A stretch of DNA of 64,000 nucleotides, taken from contig CAWAWR010000024.1 of NCBI GenBank assembly GCA_963785745.1, forward strand, positions 124,001 to 188,000, in the 5' to 3' direction. A model generated the notes under the pieces. The model was not told the DNA's origin, searched no databases, and saw nothing but the letters and a program-made list of their open reading frames with translations. The DNA comes from VAZQ01 sp963785745 (GTDB taxonomy: Bacteria > Pseudomonadota > Alphaproteobacteria > Rhizobiales > Xanthobacteraceae). The first letter of the stretch is position 1, and every line of letters starts with the position of its first letter. Both the position numbers and the translations under genes were made by a program. Shown piece after piece: positions 45,818 through 56,148 of this stretch.

Positions 45818-46783
45818 TTTCTGCCGCTCCGCCATGATGCGGCGGACCAGCGGCGCCCAGCGGTCGATCTCGGACTGCGCAAATTTGTTCAACTCGGGCG
45901 GCGTCAGCGGCATCGTCTCGATCGCATCCCGCTCGATCGTCTTGCGGATCTCCGGTCGGTTCAACGCCTTCACCACGACCGCGTTGATCTTGTCGACGAT
46001 GTCGCGCGGCAGCTTGGGCGGTCCCGACAAAGAGAACCAAGTCAGCGAAACGAAATCCTTGTGGCCAAGCTCGCCGAAAGTCGGGATGTCCGGCAAATAC
46101 GGCAACCGCTTGGCCGACGTCACCGCCAGCGCATCCAGGGTACCGGAGCGGACATGCTGGTCGATCGCGGTCCAGGTCAGCACCGAGGCTTTCACGTGCC
46201 CGGCGATCAAATCGACGATCGCCTGTGAGCCGCCTTTGTAGGCGATGTGGTTGAGTTTGATCTTCTCCAGCGTCGCCAGATACTCCGCCGCCCAGTTGCC
46301 CATGGTGCCGAAGCCCGCCGACACATAGTCGGTGCCGGTCGGCTGCTTGCGCGCATAGGCCAGAAACTCCGCGTAGGTCTTGATGCCAAGCGAGCGGTGC
46401 ACCGCCAGCATGTTCGGCGTGCCGCCGAAATACGCGATGTGGGTAAGGTCGCGCATCGGATCGTAGCCGACGTTCTTGTTCATCGCCGGACCGACCACGA
46501 TGATCGGAACGCCGGACACCATCAGCGTGTAACCGTCGGGATCGGCACGAGCGACCGTTTCCGCCACCGGGACGCCGCCGCCACCCGGCCGGTTCTCGAC
46601 CACGAACTGCTTGCCGAAAGCCTGGGCAAGCGCCTCGCTATAGAGCCGCGCAGCGGTGTCGGCCGCGCCGCCTGGCGCGAACGGCACGATGATGCGCACG
46701 GGTTTGGTCGGCCAATCTTGCGCGCCCACTGATAACGGCGACAGAAACACCGCGCCAACTATGAGCGCGAACAATCGCTTCAT
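45815..46783 (-). CDS. TctC/Bug-family substrate-binding protein (orphan)
   Basis: 322 residues. Signal peptide MKRLFALIVGAVFLSPLSVG AQ; motif KPVRIIVPFAPGGAADTAAR; FVVENRPGGGGVPVAETVAR. No tctAB genes nearby, as is usual for the many orphan receptors in this group; it may feed a distant TctAB or act in sensing. Intact. Confidence 0.92.
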   Translation of the reverse strand: MKRLFALIVGAVFLSPLSVGAQDWPTKPVRIIVPFAPGGAADTAARLYSEALAQAFGKQFVVENRPGGGGVPVAETVARADPDGYTLMVSGVPIIVVGPAMNKNVGYDPMRDLTHIAYFGGTPNMLAVHRSLGIKTYAEFLAYARKQPTGTDYVSAGFGTMGNWAAEYLATLEKIKLNHIAYKGGSQAIVDLIAGHVKASVLTWTAIDQHVRSGTLDALAVTSAKRLPYLPDIPTFGELGHKDFVSLTWFSLSGPPKLPRDIVDKINAVVVKALNRPEIRKTIERDAIETMPLTPPELNKFAQSEIDRWAPLVRRIMAERQK

Positions 46784-46868
46784 CGGTCTTGCTCCAGACT
46801 TGTCACAACTCGCAGCATACAATGTCCATGGGAGCAATTCGTGCGCACACTGTCGCGCCACCAGGCAG

Positions 46869-47498
46869 CTACTGCGGAATGAACTCCAGAATGAAGTTGC
46901 GCAGCGGCAGATCGCCGATGTTGTGCACGACATGGATCACCGGCTCGCGCCAGTTCACGATCACGGGCTCGGTCTCGACCATCTGGCCGTCGCGCCACAC
47001 CTGCTGGCGCAGCATCGGCCCGCTGTTTAACCGGATTTCGACGCGCTGCGCATGACTGTGACGCGGGCGCGTCTGCCCGACTGGCAAAATCTCCTCGTAG
47101 ATGAAGAACGTCTTGCCCTGATGCACCGCAAGATTGGCGGACGCCGCGATCCGCTCGGCAGGCGCGCGGAACGGCGGATGCTTGGGCTTGATCGCAATCT
47201 CGAAGAACGGCGAGCCGACGGCGACCTCGTAGGACTGCCCAGCGCCAAAGACCGCGATCTCGGCGCGCTTCATGCCGCGCTTCTTCGCCCCGGACGTAAG
47301 CATGAGCTCGCCCATCGCGAGGATCACGCGATCCTCGCACTTGTCGGCAGTCGCGGTGGCGCAGGGCGCGATATTGCGGCTGACCAGCACATAGTCATTT
47401 TCAAGCGCAGTCGCGGGCTTTGCGCCGGGCTGCGCATGGGCCTCAACAAAAAACAGGCAGACAAAGACGGCGACCGGAAGCCAGCGACAAGCAGGCAT
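46869..47498 (-). CDS. secreted hypothetical protein, 209 aa
   Basis: Signal peptide (MPACRWLPVAVFVCLFFVEA HAQ). The C-terminal half is beta-rich with a cupin-like look (RPRHSHAQRVEIRL, VHVVHNIGDLPLRNFILEF). Two cysteines (PCATATADKC) may form a disulfide. GGGAGG precedes the ATG. Not assigned to a family. Confidence 0.6.
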   Translation of the reverse strand: MPACRWLPVAVFVCLFFVEAHAQPGAKPATALENDYVLVSRNIAPCATATADKCEDRVILAMGELMLTSGAKKRGMKRAEIAVFGAGQSYEVAVGSPFFEIAIKPKHPPFRAPAERIAASANLAVHQGKTFFIYEEILPVGQTRPRHSHAQRVEIRLNSGPMLRQQVWRDGQMVETEPVIVNWREPVIHVVHNIGDLPLRNFILEFIPQ

Positions 47499-47565
47499 GG
47501 GCGTCCTCCCGAGCATTTTTTGTCCGGGGAGCTTAGCGCGTTTCGGACGCCTTGTTGATTGCGCC

Positions 47566-48147
47566 TTACCGCCCCGCGAGCCACGCCGCGTAGCGCGCGA
47601 CCAGCGCATCCGTGTGCGGCGCGCCGTCGTAGTGCACCGGCTCCGCCAGCGGCCGGCCGGCCGAGGCGAGCCGCACTGCCATGTAACGATACGGCTCGGG
47701 ATATTGCGCCGCCGGCACATCGCGCATCATGCGTGCGAAGGCCTCCGACGGAACCACCGGGTCAAGCCGGTCCTGTTCGTAAAGCGCAGCGCGCTCGAGA
47801 ATCTTCCATTGACCGCCTCGGCGTTCGAGTCGGTCGAGGAAGCGTCCGCGCGAGGTCATATCGACGGCAAGATTCTCGATCGCCTGCCGCACCAGGATGA
47901 TGACCGTGGTCTCGGCGGTTGCACGTTCGCCGTTGACCTGCACCAGCGGCGCCATGATCAGGTGCTTCGACGGTCCGCCGCGTTTGCAGTGCTCCACGAA
48001 CTCCGCGAACGGCCCGCGGAACCACGACACCGCGATCTCACCGTCGGGATGAAAGGTGGAGAGCAGCTCCGGCCAGCGCCGCTGGTCGCGATAAAGTCCC
48101 CAGGACACGATGACGTCGGCGCAGGCAAGTTTGGATTCGGTCGTCAT
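47566..48147 (-). CDS. SnoaL/NTF2-like protein
   Basis: 193 residues: MTTESKLACADVIVSWGLYR, DQRRWPELLSTFHPDGEIAV, and later RGRFLDRLERRGGQWKILER, the pattern of the NTF2-like/SnoaL fold (small-molecule cyclases, dehydratases or ligand binders). Its ATG overlaps the TGA of the upstream tctC-type gene (48144-48147), so the two are coupled and may act on the same compound. Confidence 0.78.
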   Translation of the reverse strand: MTTESKLACADVIVSWGLYRDQRRWPELLSTFHPDGEIAVSWFRGPFAEFVEHCKRGGPSKHLIMAPLVQVNGERATAETTVIILVRQAIENLAVDMTSRGRFLDRLERRGGQWKILERAALYEQDRLDPVVPSEAFARMMRDVPAAQYPEPYRYMAVRLASAGRPLAEPVHYDGAPHTDALVARYAAWLAGR

Positions 48148-49125
48148 CCCGCCCTGATCCCCGCCGCCGTAATCACGCGGCCCCAAATCTCGATTTCGCG
48201 CGCGACCAGAGCACGGAATTCCTCCGGCGTCGACGGCGTCGCGACATTGCCGCCCTCGACGAGCTTCTGCTGAACATCCGCAAGCGCAAGCGCGTGCCGG
48301 ATTTCCGCATTCATCCGTTCGACGATCGCGCGCGGAGTCTTCGGGGCCATGGCATAACCGAGCCACGACATGAAGGTGACGCCGGGCACGAATTCCTCGA
48401 TCGTCGGCGCTTCGGGCATCAGCGGATAACGGCCCTTGGAGGACACCGCAAGCAGGCGAACCTGGCCGGCACGCGCGCGCGGAAATGCCGACGTCGCGGG
48501 CTCGACCATCACATCGACGCGGCCGCCGAGCACATCGGTGATCGCGGGTGAGGCTCCGCGATAGGGGATCGGGATCATGGGCGCGCCCGCTTCCATCCCG
48601 ATCCATGCGGTCAGCAGATGATGGATCGAGCCCTGGGCGTTGATGGTGTAGGTGAGCGTATCGGGCTTCGCTTTGGCGCGGTCGAGCAGATCCCGGAACG
48701 ACTTGATCGGGCGACTCCGGCGCGACCGAATAGGCAAAGGGATAGCCGCAGACACCGGAAATGAACGAGAAGCCGTCGAGCGGATCGAACGCCAGCCCCT
48801 GATGCAGGGCTGCACGGCCGGGATAGCCGGCCGTGAGCATCACCATGGTGTGACCGTCGGGCATGGACTTGTTGACGGACTGCTCGGCAACGATGCCGGC
48901 GCCTTGCGTATTGTTTTCGACCACGAACGACTGGCCGAGCCGCATGGAAAATTTTTCGCCCAGTGTGCGGCTGACAATGTCGGGACTGCCGCCCGCCGCG
49001 GTACCGACGATGATGCGCACCGGCCGGGACGGCCAAGTCTGTGTTTGTGCCTGCGCACGCGCAGGCAGCATCGGCGACGCCGCGAGCGCACCGGCGGTTG
49101 TTAGCAGCGTCCGGCGTGAGATCAT
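48144..49125 (-). CDS. TctC/Bug receptor with Tat-like signal (frameshifted as sequenced)
   Basis: Signal MISRRTLLTTAGALAASPML carries a twin-arginine motif. RPVRIIVGTAAGGSPDIVSR replaces the usual IIVPFAPGG. One extra C in the run at 48709-48711 splits the frame; corrected it runs GYPFAYSVAPESPIKSFRDL and ends ITAAGIRAG, about 326 residues. Nearest relative is the adjacent gene at 49153, indicating tandem duplication. Confidence 0.88.
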
Positions 49126-49152
49126 CGCGTTCGCTCCTGTCGAACTCTGCGC

Positions 49153-50121
49153 CTAGCCGGCCTTGATGCCGGCCGCGGCGATCACGCGGCTCCAGGTCTT
49201 GATCTCGCGCTCGACATGGGCGCGGTACGCCTCGGGCGTGGACGGGGTCGGAATGTTGCCGGCCTCCGCCAGCTTGGCGACGATGTCAGGCAGTTTCAGC
49301 GCGCGGTGCACTTCGGAATTGAGCCGCTCGACGATCGGGCGCGGCGTCGCCGGCGGCATCACGAGACCGAGCCACGACATGAACTCGATGCCGGGCACGG
49401 TCTCGGCGACAGTCGGCGCCTCCGGCATCAGCGGATAGCGCCCGGCGGACGACACGGCGAGCAGCCGCAACTGTCCGCTCTGGATGCGCGGGAACATCGA
49501 GGTCGCCGCGTCAACCATGACGTCGACGCGGCCGCCGAGCACGTCCTGCAACGCCAGCGACGTGCCGCGATAAGGGATCGGCGTCATATCGGTGCCGGAC
49601 TCAAGCTCGATCCACTTGGTCAGCACGTGATAGATCGAGCCGAGCGCGGTGATCGTATAAGTCAGCTTGCCGGGGCTCGCCTTGGCCCTGGCGATGAGAT
49701 CGGGGAACGACTTGATCGGCGACTCCGGCGCGACCGCGTAGACCATCGGATAGCCGCAGACCTGCGTCACGAACGAATAGCCGTCGAGCGGATGGAAACC
49801 AAGGTTGCGCAGCACCATCTGCGGCGGATAGCCGGCCGTCATCATCAATGCGGTGGTGCCGTCGGGCGGCGCACGGCTCACCATCTGCTGGGCGACCGCG
49901 CCGGCGCCCTGCGTATTGTTCTCGATGGTGATGGTCTGGCCGAGCCGCTCGGAGAGCTTCTCGCCGAGCAGGCGGCTCACGATGTCGGGACTGCCGCCGG
50001 CCGCGGTGCCGACGATGATGCGGATCGGCCGCGTCGGCCACTCCTGCGCATGCGCCGGAAGCAGCGGCAAGGCCGCGAGCGCGCCTGCGGTTCGCAACAG
50101 CGATCGTCGCGTGACGGTCAT
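49153..50121 (-). CDS. TctC/Bug receptor with Tat-like signal
   Basis: Intact 322-residue paralogue of the neighbour at 48144: signal MTVTRRSLLRTAGALAALPL, RPIRIIVGTAAGGSPDIVSR, TIENNTQGAGAVAQQM, GYPMVYAVAPESPIKSFPDL. Twin-arginine export would imply folding before secretion, unusual for this family. Confidence 0.92.
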   Translation of the reverse strand: MTVTRRSLLRTAGALAALPLLPAHAQEWPTRPIRIIVGTAAGGSPDIVSRLLGEKLSERLGQTITIENNTQGAGAVAQQMVSRAPPDGTTALMMTAGYPPQMVLRNLGFHPLDGYSFVTQVCGYPMVYAVAPESPIKSFPDLIARAKASPGKLTYTITALGSIYHVLTKWIELESGTDMTPIPYRGTSLALQDVLGGRVDVMVDAATSMFPRIQSGQLRLLAVSSAGRYPLMPEAPTVAETVPGIEFMSWLGLVMPPATPRPIVERLNSEVHRALKLPDIVAKLAEAGNIPTPSTPEAYRAHVEREIKTWSRVIAAAGIKAG

Positions 50122-50140
50122 GACGCCCTCCCCTCAAACC

Positions 50141-51127
50141 TCACTGCAGCGGGATGCCGGACTTCGCCACCAGCTCGCGCACCGCCGGGATTTCCGTCTT
50201 GATGCGGGCGGCGAGCTGTTCCGGCGTCCCGGCGACGATCTCGAAGCCGGCCTTGCGCGCCTGCGCCTGCGCGTCCGGCTTCTGGAACGCTGCGCGCGAC
50301 TCCTTCACCAGCGTCGCGAGGATCGGCGCCGGCACCGCCGCGGGCGCCAGCACGGCCTGGAACGTGTCGGACACGAAGCCCGGATACCCGGCCTCGATCA
50401 TGGTCGGCACGTTCGGCAGCGAGAACCAGCGCTTCTCGCTGGTGACCGCGAGCGCACGCAGCTGCCCGCTCTGGATCATGGCTTCGGCGGCCGCGAGCGC
50501 GACCGAGCCAAGCTGGATCTGCTTGGCGAGCACCGCCTGCGCCGCCGGACCGGCGCCGCGGAACGGGACGTGCACCATGTCGATATTGGCGCGCAGCTTG
50601 AGCAGCTCGCCGGTGAGATGGGATTTCGTGCCGGCGCCCGGGCTCGCATAGTTGAACGGCTCGGCCTTCGCGCGAGCGATCAGATCGGCGATGCTGTTGA
50701 TCCCGGAGTCGGGATGCACGACCAATACGTTCGGCGCGTTCACCAGCTCGGAGATCGGGGCGAAATCCTTGATCGGGTCGTACGGCAGGTTCTTGAACAG
50801 CGCCGGATTGACCGCGATCGCGGTCGAGGCGAGCAGCAGCGTGTGCCCGTCGGGCGTGGCGCGCGCCACCTGCCCCATGCCGATATTGCCGGCAGCGCCG
50901 CCGCGGTTGTCCACCACCACCTGCTGACCAAGCGACTGGCTCAGCGAGAGTGACAGGATGCGGGCGATGATGTCGGTGGGGCCTCCGGGGGCAAACGGCA
51001 CGACGAGGATGATCGGGCGGTCGGGATAGGCGGAGGCGGGCTGAACCGCTACCAGCGCAACCAACGCAACGGCACATGCCAGTGCGCGAGCATAGCTACG
51101 CAAACTCCATCCATTCGAACGCATCAT
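50141..51127 (-). CDS. TctC/Bug-family substrate-binding protein (orphan)
   Basis: 328 residues. Signal region YARALACAVALVALVAVQPA SA, then RPIILVVPFAPGGPTDIIAR and VVDNRGGAAGNIGMGQVA. GGGAG before a double ATG (51127/51124). Third in a run of four receptors on the minus strand; gaps of about 20-30 bases suggest a single transcript. Confidence 0.9.
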   Translation of the reverse strand: MMRSNGWSLRSYARALACAVALVALVAVQPASAYPDRPIILVVPFAPGGPTDIIARILSLSLSQSLGQQVVVDNRGGAAGNIGMGQVARATPDGHTLLLASTAIAVNPALFKNLPYDPIKDFAPISELVNAPNVLVVHPDSGINSIADLIARAKAEPFNYASPGAGTKSHLTGELLKLRANIDMVHVPFRGAGPAAQAVLAKQIQLGSVALAAAEAMIQSGQLRALAVTSEKRWFSLPNVPTMIEAGYPGFVSDTFQAVLAPAAVPAPILATLVKESRAAFQKPDAQAQARKAGFEIVAGTPEQLAARIKTEIPAVRELVAKSGIPLQ

Positions 51128-51159
51128 TTCACTCCCTGTTCTTGCGGCTCTTGCCTTCG

Positions 51160-52185
51160 TCACTTCCCCTCGATCAGCGCATGCGCGCGCTTGAGCACGT
51201 GGGGCGGCGTGTTGATGGTGGAAACGGCGATCTTCTGCACTTCCTCGCCGGTCATCGGGCTGATGTCGGTCTCTGTCTTGGCGGCTTCGGCAAGGAACGC
51301 CGGATCTTTCATGGTGGCGGTGAAGGCGCGGCGCAGCGCTTCGACGCGATCCGCGGGCACCCCGGCATTCGTCGTCAGCGGACGCGAGATCGCCGTGTCC
51401 GCCGAGATGAAAGCGAGCACCTGGCGATCTTCGTCGTTCTTCGCAAGCTCCATCAATGTCGGCACATCGGCGAGCTCCGCATTCCGCCGCAGCGCAACCT
51501 GCACCAGATTGAAAATCTTCTTTTCCGCGACCCATTGCGGGCGCGTCGATTTCCACGCCGCCCAGGAATTCGAGCCGCGGCCGCCGACTTCGCCACGCTC
51601 CATCGCAATGTTGACGTCGTTGCCGCCGGGATAGCCGGTGACGATCTTGAATTTCGTGCCCACGAGCTGATTGAGCGAATACGGATACAGGAACGAACCA
51701 CTGGCACGGCCGGTGGCGCCCACCACCAGCTCACGCTCCATCACGTCCTGGATGGTGCGGATGCCGGTCGCATGCCACGCAGTGATGACGTTGGGGGTAT
51801 CCGTGGTGTTGCCGATCCAGTTGAATTCGCGCACGTCGAACTTGATGCCGGCCGCCCCGGTCGCCTGATGCACGGCGAGATTCTGCGTCACGGCGACGAC
51901 CGCGCTGCCGTCCTTGGGCGCGATGTTGGCGAGCCAGTTGGCGACCACGAGCCCGCCGCCGCCGGGCATGTTGATGACCGTAACGGTGGGATTGCCGGGA
52001 ATGTGCTTGCCGATATGGCGCGCAACCATGCGCAATCGCAGGTCGTAGTCGCCGCCGGGCGAGGTGCCGGTCGCCATCGTGATGGTCTTGCCGCGGTAGA
52101 AATCCGCCACCGGCTGCGCCGCGGCAGGAATCGCCAGCAGCGGCACGAGCAAGGGCAGCAAGAACAGAGCAGTACGACGCCGCAT
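51160..52185 (-). CDS. TctC-like receptor, FYRGKT subfamily
   Basis: 341 residues. Signal MRRRTALFLLPLLVPLLAIP AAAQ, then FYRGKTITMATGTSPGGDYD, the HIPGNP element and INMPGGGGLVVANWL, the same divergent branch as the protein at 6104-7186. First gene of the receptor run. The second of two adjacent ATGs (52185) has better spacing to GGGAGGA. Confidence 0.86.
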   Translation of the reverse strand: MRRRTALFLLPLLVPLLAIPAAAQPVADFYRGKTITMATGTSPGGDYDLRLRMVARHIGKHIPGNPTVTVINMPGGGGLVVANWLANIAPKDGSAVVAVTQNLAVHQATGAAGIKFDVREFNWIGNTTDTPNVITAWHATGIRTIQDVMERELVVGATGRASGSFLYPYSLNQLVGTKFKIVTGYPGGNDVNIAMERGEVGGRGSNSWAAWKSTRPQWVAEKKIFNLVQVALRRNAELADVPTLMELAKNDEDRQVLAFISADTAISRPLTTNAGVPADRVEALRRAFTATMKDPAFLAEAAKTETDISPMTGEEVQKIAVSTINTPPHVLKRAHALIEGK

Positions 52186-52454
52186 CATTCCTCCCGGAAC
52201 CCCGGCGTGCTTGCGTTGTGCCGGTGGCCGCACGATACGGGGCATAACGGGCGAGGCAAGACCCCAAAACCGCGCATGTCAGGGGGCGTGCGCGCCGTTC
52301 GAGCGCTGTGTGACGGCCTGTGGTCAACGCTGTGGAAAGGCTGGGGAAAAGGCTCGAATCCCCAGTTGATAACGCGGTAGCTGAATGGCGCGGCCCTTGT
52401 GAGGAATTGCCTGTGAACGACGTGGATGAAACCCGATGACGGCGGCCGCCGACA

Positions 52455-53345
52455 TTGAAAGTCCGGCGCCGGGAGCGACCGTCGTCGCCCGTCTTGAGGC
52501 TGGCGCGGCAGACGACCGCCCGCGCCCTGCTCGACCGGCTGGCGGAGGTCTTCGACGCGTCGGACGCCGTCGTGTCCAGCTATGACACCGGCAACGGCTG
52601 GAGCGTCGCGATCCACTTCACCGATCCGCCGAACGAAACCGCCGTGCGGGCGCTGGTGGGACTTGCGGCCGGCCCCGCCGCGGCGAACGCCCTCGTGTTC
52701 GAGAAGCTCGCCGAGCGGGACTGGGTCAGGGCCAGCCTTGAAGGCCTCAAGCCGGTGGAAGCCGGACGCTTTGTCGTCCACAGCGAGCACTATCGATCGA
52801 GCGTGCGCCTCAACCGCATCGGGATCGAGATCGGGACCGCATTTGCCTTCGGCACCGGTCATCACGGCACCACGCGGGGTTGCCTCCTGGCGCTCGACCA
52901 CCTTCTCAAGGCGCGACGTCCATTGCGCGTGCTGGACGTCGGCACCGGGACCGGCGTGCTCGCGATCGCAGCGGCCAGGGCGCTGCGCCGCCCGGTGCTG
53001 GCAAGCGACATCGACCGCCGGGCGGCACGGGTGGCGCGGGAGAACGTGCGGCGCAATCGCGCGCCGGGCGTGACGATCGTTGATGCCGCGGGCCTCGGCG
53101 CGCGGCGCTTTCGCGAGCGGGCGCCGTTCGATCTCGTGCTCGCCAATATCCTGCTCGGGCCGCTGCAACGGATGGCGACGCCGATGAGGCGGCTGCTCGC
53201 CCCCGGCGCGCGTGTCGTCCTCTCCGGCCTGCTGACGTCACAGGCGAGCGCCGCGCTTGCGGCGTATCGCCGTGAAGGCCTCGCGCTCGAACGGCGCGTC
53301 GTGCTTGATGGCTGGTCGACGCTGGTATTGCGGCGCGGGCGCTAA
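52455..53345 (+). CDS. prmA: ribosomal protein L11 methyltransferase
   Basis: Trimethylates ribosomal protein L11. An N-terminal substrate domain, then GTAFAFGTGHHGTTRGCLLA, motif I VLDVGTGTGVLAIAAARA and the FDLVLANILLGPL catalytic loop. The start is unclear: a TTG at 52455 is the only in-frame option after a stop at 52437, and ATG 52436 lies in another frame, so an indel near the start is possible. 296 residues as drawn. Confidence 0.85.
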   Translation: MKVRRRERPSSPVLRLARQTTARALLDRLAEVFDASDAVVSSYDTGNGWSVAIHFTDPPNETAVRALVGLAAGPAAANALVFEKLAERDWVRASLEGLKPVEAGRFVVHSEHYRSSVRLNRIGIEIGTAFAFGTGHHGTTRGCLLALDHLLKARRPLRVLDVGTGTGVLAIAAARALRRPVLASDIDRRAARVARENVRRNRAPGVTIVDAAGLGARRFRERAPFDLVLANILLGPLQRMATPMRRLLAPGARVVLSGLLTSQASAALAAYRREGLALERRVVLDGWSTLVLRRGR

Positions 53346-53358
53346 TAGATTGTTTGAT

Positions 53359-55189
53359 ATGTTTGAAGCCAAATTCCAGACCTTCGACGACACAGCCAAT
53401 CCGGCGGCAAGCGCGCCGCGCGTGGCAGCGCTGCGCACCGAGCTGGCGAAGCGCGGACTCACCGGTTTCGTCGTGCCGCACGCCGATCGTCATCAAAGCG
53501 AATATCTCCCGGCGTCGGAGGAGCGGCTCGCCTGGCTCACCGGCTTCACCGGCTCGGCCGGCGCCGCGATCGTGCTGATGGACAAGGCCGCGCTGTTCGT
53601 CGACGGCCGTTACACGCTGCAGGCGCGCGAGCAGGCCGACACATCGCTGTTCGAGATCGTGCATTTGGTCGACACGCCACCGCACCAATGGATCGAGCAA
53701 ATCTTGAAAAAAGGCGACGCGCTCGGCTTCGACCCGTGGCTGCACACCGTTGAGGGCGCAGAGAGGCTCGCCAAGGCCTGCGCCAATGCGGGTGCAACGC
53801 TCGTGCCGATCGAGCCCAATCCGATCGACGAATTGTGGAAGGACCGCCCTGCCCCGCCGCTCGGCGCCGTGACACTGCACGACATCCGTTTTGCCGGCGA
53901 AGCCGCCGAGACGAAGCTGTCGACCATCCGCCCCGAGATCGCCAAGCTGAAGGCCGACGCGCTGGTCGTGTCCGATCCGCACGCGGTCGCCTGGGCCTTC
54001 AACATCCGCGGCGCGGACGTGTCGCACACGCCGCTGCCGCTCTCATTTGCGGTGATCCCGCGCGAGGGCCGCCCGTCGCTGTTCATCGATGGCCGCAAGC
54101 TCGGAAACGACGTGCGCTACCGGCTTGAAGAGCTCGCCGACGTGCGCGCGCCCGGCGACTTCGCCAATGCGCTCGCCGCGCTCGGCAAGGCCGGCAAGAC
54201 CGTCCGCCTCGATCAGGCGACCGCCGCCGACGCGCTGGCGCGGATCGTGACCGGCGCCGGCGGGAAGGTCGCGAAGGGGCCCGATCCGATCGCGCTGCTC
54301 AAGGCGGTGAAGAACCCGGTCGAGATCGAAGGCGCGCGTGAAGCGCACCGGCGCGACGGCGCGGCGGTGGTGCGTTTCCTCGCGTGGTTCGACCGTGAGG
54401 CGCCGCGCGGCAAGCTGACCGAAATCGGCGCGGTGGAGGCGCTCGAAACCTTCCGCCGCGAGACCAACCTGCTGCGGGACGTGTCGTTCTCGACCATCGC
54501 CGGCGCGGGGCCGGACGGCGCGATCGTGCACTATCGCGTCACCCGCAAGACCGACCGGGCGATCAACGCCCGGCGAGCTGTTCCTGATCAATTCCGGCGG
54601 CCAGTACCAGGACGGCACCACCGACATCACCCGCACCGTCATCGTCGGCGAGCCGACCGCGGAAATGCGCGACCGCTTCACCCGGGTGCTCAAGGGCCAC
54701 ATCGCCATCGCCACCGCGGTGTTCCCCGATGGCATCTCGGGCGCGCAGCTCGATTCCTTTGCGCGGCAATCGCTCTGGCAGGCCGGCCTCGATTTCGACC
54801 ACGGCACCGGCCACGGCGTCGGCAGCTATCTCTCGGTGCACGAAGGCCCGGCGCGCATCTCCAAGCTCGGCACCGCGCCGCTCAAGCGCGGCATGATCCT
54901 CTCGAACGAGCCCGGCTACTACAAAGCCGGCGGCTACGGCATCCGCATCGAGAACCTCGTGCTGGTGATCGAAGGGCCCAAGGTCGCGGGGGCCGAGAAG
55001 CCGCTCAACGCGTTCGAGACGCTCACGCTGGCGCCGATCGACCGCCGGCTTGTCCAGCGCGACCTGCTCACCGCCGCGGAGATCGCGTGGCTCGACGGCT
55101 ATCACGCGCGCGTGCGCAGCTCGCTCGCCCCATTGGTCGATGCGCCGACCAAGACCTGGCTCGACGCGGCGACGCGCCCGTTAAGCTGA
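53359..55189 (+). CDS. aminopeptidase P family, M24 metallopeptidase (frameshifted as sequenced)
   Basis: Large Xaa-Pro aminopeptidase: two creatinase N-domains (AALRTELAKRGLTGFVVPHA; VVSDPHAVAWAFNIRGADVS) and the pita-bread catalytic domain with metal ligands in YQDGTTDITRT (two Asp), GTGHGVGSYLSVHEGP (His), SNEPGYYKAGGYGIRIEN (two Glu). One extra C in the run at 54569-54571 breaks it; corrected length about 609 residues. It removes N-terminal residues before proline. Confidence 0.9.
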
Positions 55190-55987
55190 CTCCGGCGCGG
55201 CACTCCACCCGTACACCTCTTTCTCGTACGCCACCCGGAATCCGGCGCGTTCGAGATTGCGCATCGAGTGCTCCAGCATCGTCAGCGTCTCGACCGCGAC
55301 CGCCGTGCATCCGAGCTCACGCGCCTTTGCAATGCGTGCGGCGATCAGCGCAGACTGTGCGCCGCGCTGGCGGTCCCCTTCCGCCGTCGAGGCGGCGTTC
55401 AGATAGCCGAGGCCTTCGAACACCGCGAGCGCACCGATTGCCACCGGACGCGCGCCATCGAACGCCATGAAATGCGTAAAACCGTCCTTGCCGAACGACC
55501 TCTCATATTCGCCCCACATCTTGTCGCCGACCGCCGCATGCGCCGCCGCCAGGTCGCTTCCCCTCGCCTCCCGCACGACGAGGTCAGACCGGAACGGCGG
55601 CGGCTCGAGGGAATCGCGGATCAAGGTCGGGTAGCGCGTCCATTGCATGCGAGGCACGAAACCGGCCTCGCCGAGCCAGCCGCGAACCGTGTCCATGTCC
55701 GGCCCCGGGCTGAGCCAGACGAAGAACCGCTCTACCCCGGCTGCCGTGAACTGCTCGATCAGCCGCGCCAAGCCTTCCGGGCGCAGACCCGGCTCCGCAC
55801 CGCACAGATGGACACGGTTCCGGTTGGCGGAAGCCTGTTGCTGCTGGCGCTGCGGATCGATGGTCACATAGCAGCGCCCGAACGGCGCGCCGTCATATTG
55901 CGTCGCGACAAATCCCGCCGGCTGCCATGCGCGATCAAGCCAGATCGCGAGCCGTTTCATCGTCTGGGCAAGGGCAAGACTGTCCAT
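55181..55987 (-). CDS. GNAT-family N-acetyltransferase
   Basis: 268 residues with two GNAT-like halves. The C-terminal half has VAIGALAVFEGLGYLNAAST, then GAQSALIAARIAKARELGC (acetyl-CoA loop) and ETLTMLEHSMRNLERAGF. It converges with the peptidase, overlapping it by nine bases. Start could also be the ATG at 55960 (MKRLAIWLD). Substrate unknown. Confidence 0.8.
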   Translation of the reverse strand: MDSLALAQTMKRLAIWLDRAWQPAGFVATQYDGAPFGRCYVTIDPQRQQQQASANRNRVHLCGAEPGLRPEGLARLIEQFTAAGVERFFVWLSPGPDMDTVRGWLGEAGFVPRMQWTRYPTLIRDSLEPPPFRSDLVVREARGSDLAAAHAAVGDKMWGEYERSFGKDGFTHFMAFDGARPVAIGALAVFEGLGYLNAASTAEGDRQRGAQSALIAARIAKARELGCTAVAVETLTMLEHSMRNLERAGFRVAYEKEVYGWSAAPESA

Positions 55988-56048
55988 GCGGGTGGTATAG
56001 ACGGGTTTTGAACGCTTCTGCCGGAGACGAAATGTGCAGAATCGCCGC

Positions 56049-56075
56049 GGAACATGGTAGATTCTTTCACGTTTC
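56049..56075 (+). promoter_or_regulatory. EcfG-type stress promoter (GGAAC-N16-CGTTTC)
   Basis: GGAAC at 56049-56053, 16-base spacer, CGTT at 56070-56073, an exact match. It lies 76-100 bases upstream of the ATG at 56149, in the intergenic region between the divergent GNAT gene and the ABC/NifU-like/DsrE operon. Confidence 0.78.
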
Positions 56076-56148
56076 CCGGACAGGTTGGAAATACTACCGC
56101 GTTGCGGCGGGCCGCCCCGCTCATTAGTTTCAAATTCGGAGAACGCTC

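Noticed and set aside
52300..52375. DnaA-box-like TGTGG repeats upstream of prmA
   Set aside because: Each differs from the consensus at two positions, and no origin-associated genes are present.
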